From SG8-41 sp029864385 (GTDB lineage Bacteria; Pseudomonadota; Gammaproteobacteria; Burkholderiales; SG8-41): a DNA stretch of 9,449 bases. Under the pieces are notes generated by a model. It did no database searches. It worked only from the letters and a program-made list of their open reading frames with translations, and had not been told where the DNA came from. Below, in pieces: positions 1 through 5,612 of this stretch (the first letter of the stretch is position 1; each line of letters starts with the position of its first letter). The position numbers and the translations under genes were made by a program. The stretch is from assembly GCA_029864385.1 (NCBI GenBank), contig JAOTTL010000146.1, positions 1 to 9,449 on the forward strand, read 5' to 3'.

Positions 1-1
1 G

Positions 2-640
2 CACACTGGCACGCCGCACGAGCTGGCGACGCAGTTGAATGTTTTCACGCGTCACGGTACCGAGCGCATCATCCGCTATGCATTCGAGCTCGCCCGGAAG
101 AAACGCAAGAAGAAAGTGACCTCCGCGACCAAATCGAACGGCATCAACTTCAGCATGCCGTTCTGGGATGAGGTGTTCTGGCAGGTGGCGACGAAATATC
201 CCGGCGTTGCGGCCGAGCAGATGCACATCGATGCGCTCGCGGCGCGCTTCGTGACCCATCCGCACAATTTCGGCGTGGTGGTGGGCAGCAATCTGTTCGG
301 CGATATCCTCACCGATCTCGGCGCGGCCATCGCAGGGTCGATCGGGATTGGGGCATCGGCCAATCTCAATCCCGAAAAGCGTTACCCCTCCTGCTTCGAG
401 CCGGTGCATGGCTCGGCGCCGGACATCGTCGGCAAGGGCATTGCCAATCCGCTGGGCCAGATCTGGAGCGGCGCGTTGATGCTCGAGCACCTTGGCTACA
501 CCGCTGCCCATGACGTGGTGCTGAAAGCCATGATTGCGGTGCTCAACGCCGGGATCAAGACGCCTGATCTCGGGGGAAGCGCGAAAACGACCGACGTCAC
601 TCAGGCCGTCGTCAAAGAAATTCGCCGCCTCGCGAGCTGA
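2..640 (+). CDS. Tartrate / D-malate dehydrogenase-type decarboxylating dehydrogenase, 3' part (5' end outside window)
   Basis: This is the C-terminal 212 residues of an NAD-dependent beta-decarboxylating dehydrogenase of the isocitrate/isopropylmalate dehydrogenase superfamily. The frame is open from the first bases, so the gene begins upstream. Relatives of about 360 residues imply that some 150 N-terminal residues are missing. Visible family motifs are TSATKSNGI, the MPFWDEVF segment, the metal-binding stretch SNLFGDILTDLGA, and the nucleotide-site segment FEPVHGSAPDIVGKGIANP. SANLNPE and the TSATKSNG form resemble tartrate dehydrogenase/D-malate dehydrogenase (TtuC/DmlA) more than LeuB or Icd. 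The expected reaction is NAD-dependent oxidation, with or without decarboxylation, of a 2-hydroxy dicarboxylic acid such as tartrate or D-malate in the cytoplasm. Family membership is clear, but the exact substrate is inferred. The next gene starts 117 nt downstream, and nothing in the sequence ties the two functionally. Confidence 0.85.
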   Translation, partial: HTGTPHELATQLNVFTRHGTERIIRYAFELARKKRKKKVTSATKSNGINFSMPFWDEVFWQVATKYPGVAAEQMHIDALAARFVTHPHNFGVVVGSNLFGDILTDLGAAIAGSIGIGASANLNPEKRYPSCFEPVHGSAPDIVGKGIANPLGQIWSGALMLEHLGYTAAHDVVLKAMIAVLNAGIKTPDLGGSAKTTDVTQAVVKEIRRLAS

Positions 641-757
641 TTCTCCCGCGCTGGGAAACCCATGGCGCGCAGGTTGGTTGACCGGAGCTTGGGTGCGATG
701 TTTGCCGGACAGACAGTGTGCGCAGGCATTCTCCGCAAGTCAGGGGTGGTGAGTCAC

Positions 758-2479
758 ATGCTCCGGATTGAGTTCAGCGGGTGGCTTAGAGCCCGTAGCA
801 CAGGATGTGCGGCGGTCATCTTTGCGCTCGCGCTCGTCTGGCCACAGATCGCCGTAGCGCAGACGCCGGCAGCCACAGAGCAAGCGGCGATTGCCTCGGC
901 GCATCCGCTGGCAACCCGTGCCGGGCATGACGTTCTCAAACGCGGCGGGAACGCCTTCGACGCGGCCATTGCTGTTGCAGCTGCCCTGGCGGTCGTTGAG
1001 CCCTATTCGTCAGGATTGGGCGGTGGCGGGTTCTGGCTGCTGCACCGAGCGCGTGATGGGCATCAGATAATGGTCGACAGCCGGGAGGTTGCGCCGAGCG
1101 CTGCGAGTCCCGGGCTGTTCTTCGACGCCGAGGGAAAGCCCGTTCCCGGTGCTACGCGACGTGGCGGCAAATCGGTGGCGGTGCCCGGCGTCCCCGCGGC
1201 GCTGGTTCACATTGCCGAGCATTACGGAAACCTGCCGTTGTCGGTTTCGCTCGGTCCGGCGATCCACTATGCGCGCGATGGCTTCGCAGTCGGGTCGCGT
1301 TACGCGCGCATCGCTGAACGACGTGAGGGGCTTCTGCAGAAAAGGCCGGCGACCGCCCGCACCTTTCTCGACAACGACCGGGTGCCGCAGCCCGGTTTTC
1401 TGCTGCGCCAGCCAGCGCTGGCGCAAACGATGCAGGGTATTGCCACCGATGGTCGAGATGGCTTCTATCGCGGTGCGGTGGCGCAGGCCCTGGTCGAGGC
1501 GGTGAACCGGGCAGGCGGGGTCTGGCAGCTCGAGGATCTCGAGCGCTACCGCGTCGTCGAGCGCACACCGCTGCGCATCCGATATCACGGCGCGACGATT
1601 ACCACCGTAACGCTGCCCTCGGCAGGCGGAATTGCCCTCGCGCAGGTGCTTCAGATGCTGGAGCGCTTCGAGCTCTCGGATGCCCGGGCCCCTCGTGACG
1701 CGCATCTGGTGATCGAGGCCCTGCGGCGCGCGTTTCAGGATCGTTCGCTCTACCTGGGCGATGACGATTTTGTCGCTGTGCCGATGAGGAGGCTGCTGAG
1801 CAGGGAGTATGCAGCCCGACGCGCGGCGAATATCGATCCGATGAAGGCGACGAAAAGCGACGAGATGGGCAACAAGCAGTCGATTGCGCCGGCGAGCGGC
1901 AACACGACCCATTTGTCGGTGATCGATGGGGAGGGTAACCGGGTAGCTGCTACGCTCAGCATCAACCTGTTGTTCGGTTCCGGCATCGTCGCCGCAGGTA
2001 CCGGCGTGCTGCTCAATAACGAGATGGATGATTTTTCACTACAAGCGGACCTGCCGAATGCGTTCCGTCTGCGGGGTGGTGCGGCGAACGCGGTCGGCCC
2101 CGGCAAGCGGCCGCTATCGAGCATGACACCCGCGTTCGTCGAGGACGAGAAGGGCATTCTCATCATCGGGGCGCCGGGTGGGTCCCGCATCGTGAGCCAG
2201 CTGCTGCTCGCAGTACTGGATTATGTCGGGTCGACCACCGTGGACCTGGCGCAGATCGTAAGCGCGCCGCGCTATCACCATCAGTGGTGGCCTGACCGCG
2301 TCGAGATCGAGATGGACAGCTTCACGCCCGATTGGCGTGCGAGCCTGGAAGCGAAAGGCCATCGGCTGCGTATGGTCGGGCGTAAATGGGGCAACATGCA
2401 GGCCGTTCTCAAGTCGAAGACGGACGGCGCCGTGCAGGCAGCGAACGATCCGCGTGGTGCGGGTGTCGCTTGGTATTAG
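758..2479 (+). CDS. ggt: Gamma-glutamyltranspeptidase (glutathione hydrolase), periplasmic precursor
   Basis: GGT hydrolyses or transfers the gamma-glutamyl group of glutathione and related compounds. It is an Ntn-hydrolase made as one chain that cuts itself into large and small subunits. From the ATG at 758 it has 573 residues, close to the roughly 580 of E. coli GGT. Residues 1-34 look like a signal peptide: basic start, hydrophobic core around 17-29, AVA-Q cleavage site. The catalytic and self-cleavage threonine should be Thr383 (codon 1904-1906) in NTTHLSV. Other family landmarks are GLGGGGFW, SREVAP with the substrate-binding Arg109, LNNEMDDFS, the PLSSMTPAF oxyanion serines (454-455), and GAPGGSRI. 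The frame is open upstream to an ATG at 662, but that start would put 32 extra residues before the signal peptide. AGGGG (742-746) and GGTGAG (748-753) precede the chosen start. It appears to stand as its own unit, followed by heptad repeats. Confidence 0.93.
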   Translation: MLRIEFSGWLRARSTGCAAVIFALALVWPQIAVAQTPAATEQAAIASAHPLATRAGHDVLKRGGNAFDAAIAVAAALAVVEPYSSGLGGGGFWLLHRARDGHQIMVDSREVAPSAASPGLFFDAEGKPVPGATRRGGKSVAVPGVPAALVHIAEHYGNLPLSVSLGPAIHYARDGFAVGSRYARIAERREGLLQKRPATARTFLDNDRVPQPGFLLRQPALAQTMQGIATDGRDGFYRGAVAQALVEAVNRAGGVWQLEDLERYRVVERTPLRIRYHGATITTVTLPSAGGIALAQVLQMLERFELSDARAPRDAHLVIEALRRAFQDRSLYLGDDDFVAVPMRRLLSREYAARRAANIDPMKATKSDEMGNKQSIAPASGNTTHLSVIDGEGNRVAATLSINLLFGSGIVAAGTGVLLNNEMDDFSLQADLPNAFRLRGGAANAVGPGKRPLSSMTPAFVEDEKGILIIGAPGGSRIVSQLLLAVLDYVGSTTVDLAQIVSAPRYHHQWWPDRVEIEMDSFTPDWRASLEAKGHRLRMVGRKWGNMQAVLKSKTDGAVQAANDPRGAGVAWY

Positions 2480-2483
2480 GGAC

Positions 2484-2530
2484 GTGATGGGTGATGGGTG
2501 ATGAGTGATGAGTGATGAGTGATGAGTGAT
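2484..2530 (+). repeat. Heptanucleotide tandem array (GTGATGR), left arm of a bipartite element
   Basis: Six consecutive 7-bp units followed by five bases of a seventh: GTGATGG twice (2484-2497), GTGATGA four times (2498-2525), then GTGAT before the pattern breaks at CC. It begins 5 nt after the ggt stop codon. No start codon with a usable ribosome site or meaningful ORF accompanies it, so it is intergenic repeat DNA. It is imperfectly complementary to the second heptad array at 2559-2586. Confidence 0.9.
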
Positions 2531-2558
2531 CCGTGGCCGATTCTCCCGTTCTTGGCCC

Positions 2559-2586
2559 GTCACCCGTCACCCGTCAGTCGTCACCC
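2559..2586 (+). repeat. Heptanucleotide tandem array (GTCACCC), right arm of the bipartite element
   Basis: Four 7-bp units in register: GTCACCC, GTCACCC, GTCAGTC, GTCACCC. The reverse complement of the unit is GGGTGAC, one base different from the GGGTGAT phase of the left array. In RNA the stretch 2489-2502 can pair with 2559-2572 over 14 consecutive positions, counting two G-U pairs, with a loop of about 56 nt. No T-tract follows, so this is not a classical intrinsic terminator, although a long hairpin just past ggt could still stop or protect the transcript. Confidence 0.85.
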
Positions 2587-2605
2587 GGCACGGGGTCTGA
2601 TCCGG

Positions 2606-2611
2606 TATTAT
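2606..2611 (+). promoter_or_regulatory. Candidate -10 box for accA, possibly giving a leaderless mRNA
   Basis: TATTAT matches the sigma-70 -10 consensus at five of six positions. It ends 9 nt before the accA ATG, so transcription would start at or within a few bases of the start codon. No Shine-Dalgarno sequence is visible before the ATG, which fits a leaderless message. No good -35 hexamer is found at 16-18 bp upstream, where the heptad repeat lies. This is inference from a six-base match. Confidence 0.35.
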
Positions 2612-2620
2612 TAGCGCTCG

Positions 2621-3589
2621 ATGAAGACGACGTTTCTGGATTTTGAGCAGCCTATCGCGGAGCTCGAGGCGAAGATCGACGAGTTGCGCTATGTACAGGA
2701 CGATTCGGCGCTCGATATCTCCGAGGATATCGCGCGCCTGCAGAAGAAGAGCCAGACGCTCACCAAGAACATCTACGGCAAGCTCACCGCCTGGCAGATC
2801 GCGCAGGTGGCGCGCCACCCGCAACGGCCCTACACGCTGGACTATATCGCCGGGCTGTTCACCGGTTTCGAGGAGCTGCATGGCGATCGCAGCTTTGCTG
2901 ATGACCCGGCGATCGTGGGCGGGCTCGCCCGGCTGAACGGCGAGCCGTGCATGGTGATCGGGCAACAGAAAGGGCGTGATACCAAGGACAAGATCTTCCG
3001 CAACTTCGGCATGCCCAAGCCCGAAGGCTATCGTAAGGCAATGCGACTGATGAAGCTTGCGGAGCGGTTCGGCATCCCGGTGTTCAGCTTCATCGACACG
3101 CCGGGCGCCTACCCCGGCGTTGGCGCCGAGGAGCGCGGACAGTCCGAGGCGATTGGCCGCAATCTCTACGCCATGACCGAGTTGCGGACCCCGATCATCT
3201 GCACTGTCATCGGGGAAGGCGGTTCGGGCGGCGCGCTCGCCATCGCGGTGGGGGACGCGCTGCTCATGCTGCAGTACGCCACGTATTCAGTCATCTCGCC
3301 AGAAGGCTGCGCGTCGATCCTGTGGAAGAGCGCCGATTACGCAGAGGCGGCGGCGGAAACGCTCGGTATCACGTCGACCCGGCTCAAAGCGCTGGGCCTG
3401 GTGGACAAGATCGTCAACGAGCCGCTCGGCGGCGCGCATCGCGACTACGAAACGACGATGCAGAACCTCAAGAAGGCGCTGCAGGATACCTGGCGGCAGC
3501 TCAAGGACATTCCCCTCGACGAGCTGCTTGAGCGGCGCTTCGACCGTCTCGTCGATAATGGCAGATACAAGGAAGTCGAGCAGAAATAG
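2621..3589 (+). CDS. accA: Acetyl-CoA carboxylase carboxyltransferase subunit alpha
   Basis: AccA pairs with AccD to form the carboxyltransferase of acetyl-CoA carboxylase, moving the carboxyl group from biotin on AccB to acetyl-CoA to give malonyl-CoA for fatty-acid synthesis in the cytoplasm. The 322 residues match the usual length of about 319. The start is clear because the protein opens with FLDFEQPIAELEAKID, the standard AccA N-terminus. Other hallmarks are AWQIAQVARHPQRPYTLDY, VIGQQKGRDTKDK, IDTPGAYPGVGAEERGQSEA (around 158-177), GEGGSGGALAI (198-208) and YSVISPEGCASILWKSAD. These cover the crotonase-fold active site and the oxyanion-forming glycines. The start codon has no visible Shine-Dalgarno sequence. 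The 3' end overlaps tilS by 32 nt, pointing to cotranscription, as in many gammaproteobacteria. Confidence 0.97.
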   Translation: MKTTFLDFEQPIAELEAKIDELRYVQDDSALDISEDIARLQKKSQTLTKNIYGKLTAWQIAQVARHPQRPYTLDYIAGLFTGFEELHGDRSFADDPAIVGGLARLNGEPCMVIGQQKGRDTKDKIFRNFGMPKPEGYRKAMRLMKLAERFGIPVFSFIDTPGAYPGVGAEERGQSEAIGRNLYAMTELRTPIICTVIGEGGSGGALAIAVGDALLMLQYATYSVISPEGCASILWKSADYAEAAAETLGITSTRLKALGLVDKIVNEPLGGAHRDYETTMQNLKKALQDTWRQLKDIPLDELLERRFDRLVDNGRYKEVEQK

Positions 3590-4976
3590 CCTACGTCCGC
3601 CGGACCTTGCTGCCCGCGTCGCGTCGCGGCTGGCGACCGTCGTTCGACCTGCCGATCGTCTTTTGGCCGGCGTAAGCGGTGGCGTCGATTCGGTCGTCCT
3701 GCTCGATTGCCTGCGGCGCGTGTCCCGCAAGTTGCGCGTCCGGGTGGCAGTCCTGCACATCAATCATAGGCTGAGTCCCAACGCGGGGCGGTGGGATGCC
3801 TTTTGCCGACGTCTTTGCCGGACGCAAGGCATTCCCTACTCGAGCGTCACGGTGAAAATTGCCCGCGGCGGAAATCTGGAAGCTGCGGCACGCGCTGCGC
3901 GTTACGCAGTGTTTGACCGGCAGCGGACCGACTACCTCGTGCTTGCCCAGCATCGGGACGATCAGGTCGAGACGTTGTTGCTGCAGTTGTTGCGCGGGGC
4001 AGGCGTCAGGGGGCTCGCAGCCATGCCGCTGCTTCGCAAGGTAGAAGGCGGAAGGCGGAAGGCGGAAGTGAAGCGCGGAAGAACAGATCATCCCTCATCC
4101 TTCATCTCTCATCCTTCGATTCTCCGGCCCCTGCTCGACGTGACGCGTGCCGAGATCCTCGAATACGCCAGGAAGCGGCGTCTGGAATGGATCGAGGACG
4201 AAAGCAATGCCAGCGTCGACTTCCGCCGAAACTTCCTGCGCCACGAGGTGCTGCCGGTGATCGCCCGGCGCTTTCCGTCGTATCGCACTACAGTGGCGCG
4301 GAGCGCGCGCCATCTGGCCGAGGCCGGTGAGCTGCTGGATGAGCTGGCCGCACAGGATGCAACGGGTTCATTCGACGGCGTAACGCTCGCGGTTGCGGCA
4401 CTGGGTCGTTTGCCTAGCGCCCGCGCCCGCAACCTGCTGCGCTTTTTCCTGGCGCGCAGCGGCGTGGTCATGCCTAACGTCGAACGCCTGGAGGAAGCGC
4501 TGCGGCAGGCCCTCACCGCGCGGCAGGATGCCCGCGTCGCCGTTGCGCTGGATGACAGCGTGCTTCGGCGCTACGCGGGCCGTCTCCACGTGGTCCCCGT
4601 CAGCCGACCGTTGCCCCGCGGGTATGTGCGGCGCTGGCACGGAGAGCTTGAGATCGAGTTGCCCGAGTTCGGCGGCGTGCTACTTCTTCAGCGCACTCGC
4701 GATCACGGCATCAGCCTGGCGCGGCTGCGGGCGCAGCCTGTGACGATTCGCTCGCGACAGGGGGGAGAGCGGCTCCAGCCGGACCCGAGCCGGCCACGCC
4801 GCAGCCTCAAGAACCTGTTGCAGGAAGCGCATGTCGCACCGTGGCAGCGCGATCGCTTGCCCCTGATCTATTGCGGCAATGCTCTGGTCTGGGTGCCTGA
4901 AGTCGGGGTGGATAGTGCCTTCCAGGCGCGGCCTGACGAAGTGGCGCTGCGCCCCGAATGGAAGGGCGCGGCGTAA
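3558..4976 (+). CDS. tilS: tRNA(Ile)-lysidine synthetase, with a heptad-repeat-encoded insert
   Basis: TilS ligates lysine to C34 of the CAU-anticodon tRNA-Ile using ATP, switching the tRNA to read AUA as isoleucine. It is normally essential. Visible features are the N-type ATP pyrophosphatase P-loop SGGVDS (40-45), INHRLSP, NLEAAARAARYAVF, QHRDDQVETLLLQLLRGAG, LRPLLDVTRAEIL, ESNASVDFRRNFLRHEVLP, and a C-terminal substrate-binding domain ending near LKNLLQEAHVAPWQRDRLP. At 472 residues it is longer than E. coli TilS (about 430). Part of the excess is a block at residues 163-187 built from DNA heptad repeats, placed between GLAAMP and LRPLL. The ATG at 3558 lies inside accA and lacks an obvious ribosome site. 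The frame extends up to a TTG at 3528, but no other ATG or GTG is nearby, so translation is probably coupled to accA. The frame stays open, so the gene looks functional. Confidence 0.94.
   Translation: MADTRKSSRNSLRPPDLAARVASRLATVVRPADRLLAGVSGGVDSVVLLDCLRRVSRKLRVRVAVLHINHRLSPNAGRWDAFCRRLCRTQGIPYSSVTVKIARGGNLEAAARAARYAVFDRQRTDYLVLAQHRDDQVETLLLQLLRGAGVRGLAAMPLLRKVEGGRRKAEVKRGRTDHPSSFISHPSILRPLLDVTRAEILEYARKRRLEWIEDESNASVDFRRNFLRHEVLPVIARRFPSYRTTVARSARHLAEAGELLDELAAQDATGSFDGVTLAVAALGRLPSARARNLLRFFLARSGVVMPNVERLEEALRQALTARQDARVAVALDDSVLRRYAGRLHVVPVSRPLPRGYVRRWHGELEIELPEFGGVLLLQRTRDHGISLARLRAQPVTIRSRQGGERLQPDPSRPRRSLKNLLQEAHVAPWQRDRLPLIYCGNALVWVPEVGVDSAFQARPDEVALRPEWKGAA
4044..4122 (+). repeat. 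Bipartite heptanucleotide repeat block inside tilS coding sequence
   Basis: The left arm has three perfect GAAGGCG units (4044-4064) and a degenerate fourth, GAAGTGA. The right arm has four units of TCATCYY (TCATCCC, TCATCCT, TCATCTC, TCATCCT; 4088-4115) and a degenerate TCGATTC. The reverse complement of the right unit, in the GAAGGAT phase, agrees with GAAGGCG at five of seven positions, so the arms are imperfect inverted repeats. Translated in the tilS frame, the left arm gives EGGRRKA and the right arm HPSSFIS then HPS, the 7-residue period expected when 21 nt equals three heptads. The block sits in a loop that is about 12 residues in E. coli TilS and about 32 here. Confidence 0.85.
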
Positions 4977-4991
4977 TACCGCGCCCGTCGG

Positions 4992-5027
4992 GCCACACCG
5001 GCGGCCGCATGAGAGCCCACCGGTGGC
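4992..5027 (+). other. Imperfect hairpin downstream of tilS
   Basis: GCCACACCGG (4992-5001) can pair with CCGGTGGC (5020-5027) with a two-base bulge and an 18-nt loop. The right side also contains the perfect 10-bp palindrome CCACCGGTGG (5017-5026). It starts 15 nt after the tilS stop, a sensible place for a terminator, but no run of T follows. Any role as a transcript end would need Rho or RNA processing. Confidence 0.25.
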
Positions 5028-5103
5028 GAAGCCCCCTCGACCCGCCCGCCTGAAATTCGCGGGATTGGGGGTCGTGTTGACGCCGAATATGGCGTGAAAT
5101 CTC

Positions 5104-5132
5104 TTTATTTCAAAGCCTTACCGTGTTATCCT
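5104..5132 (+). promoter_or_regulatory. Candidate sigma-70 promoter for the ndk-rlmN-pilF-rodZ-ispG cluster
   Basis: TTTATT (5104-5109, three of six matches to the -35 consensus) is separated by 17 bp from TATCCT (5127-5132, four of six matches including the key first, second and last positions). The -10 carries an extended TGT just upstream (5124-5126). It would start transcription about 35 nt before the ndk ATG. It is the best-spaced pair seen in the 197-nt gap. Two small inverted repeats lie at or just before the -35: ACGCC/GGCGT (5080-5095) and GAAAT/ATTTC (5096-5111). Confidence 0.4.
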
Positions 5133-5173
5133 TCGCGCTTGACCTGAAGAAAATAGTCGACCAGGGGAGCTTC

Positions 5174-5599
5174 ATGGCAGTGGAACGCACGTTGTCCATC
5201 ATCAAGCCGGATGCCGTCGCGAAGAATGTCATTGGCAGCATTTACAGCCGATTCGAGCAAGCTGGCCTCAAGATCGTGGCCGCGCGAATGAAGGGGTTGT
5301 CGCGCGCCGAGGCCGAGGGGTTCTATGTGGTGCACAAAGAACGGCCATTTTTCAAGGATCTCGTGGATTTCATGACATCGGGACCGGTGATGATCCAGGT
5401 GCTGGAAGGAGACGACGCGATTCAGAAAAATCGCGATCTCATGGGCGCCACCGACCCTCGGAAAGCCGAGAAGGGCACTATCCGCGCCGATTTTGCTCAA
5501 AACATAGATGCCAACGCGGTGCACGGCTCTGACTCGCCTGAGACGGCGGCAGCCGAAATCGCGTATTTTTTCCCCAAACAGGAAATCTATTCGCACTGA
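5174..5599 (+). CDS. ndk: Nucleoside diphosphate kinase
   Basis: Ndk transfers the gamma-phosphate from ATP to nucleoside diphosphates through a phosphohistidine, balancing NTP and dNTP pools in the cytoplasm. The protein opens with ERTLSIIKPDAVAKNVIG and has 141 residues, the normal size. The catalytic histidine is His117 (codon 5522-5524) in NAVHGSDSPETA, at the same index as in E. coli. MGATDPRKAEKGTIRADFA is the conserved nucleotide-binding segment before it. The ATG at 5174 is preceded by a good AGGGGAG ribosome site (5163-5169). The frame is open further upstream to 5123, but that would add 17 residues absent from the family. It is the first gene of a tight five-gene cluster, with rlmN beginning 13 nt after its stop. 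Confidence 0.97.
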   Translation: MAVERTLSIIKPDAVAKNVIGSIYSRFEQAGLKIVAARMKGLSRAEAEGFYVVHKERPFFKDLVDFMTSGPVMIQVLEGDDAIQKNRDLMGATDPRKAEKGTIRADFAQNIDANAVHGSDSPETAAAEIAYFFPKQEIYSH

Positions 5600-5612
5600 A
5601 CGCGAGGCGGTG

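Noticed and set aside
662..757. Longer ggt N-terminus from the ATG at 662
   Set aside because: It would place 32 non-hydrophobic residues ahead of a typical signal peptide, which starts naturally at the ATG at 758 with ribosome-site candidates upstream.
641..757. Promoter for ggt with TTGACC (678-683) as -35
   Set aside because: No acceptable -10 hexamer occurs 16-18 bp downstream; the best AT-rich stretch there (TTTGCC) is a poor match.
1010..1912. 300-codon open frame on the - strand opposite ggt
   Set aside because: It lies wholly within a gene with clear catalytic motifs, its translation is Arg/His/Gln-rich with no recognisable domain, and long antisense frames are expected in GC-rich coding DNA.
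2484..2586. CRISPR-like array
   Set aside because: Units are only 7 bp, directly adjacent and without spacers; no cas genes are nearby.
2484..2586. Classical intrinsic terminator for ggt
   Set aside because: A hairpin is possible but the loop is long and no T-tract follows the right arm.
4044..4122. tilS as a pseudogene disrupted by repeat insertion
   Set aside because: The frame is open throughout and all TilS motifs on both sides are intact, so the block reads as a tolerated in-frame insert.
5123..5173. Upstream extension of ndk by 17 codons
   Set aside because: The family starts at the MAVERTLS position and the ATG at 5174 has a strong ribosome site.
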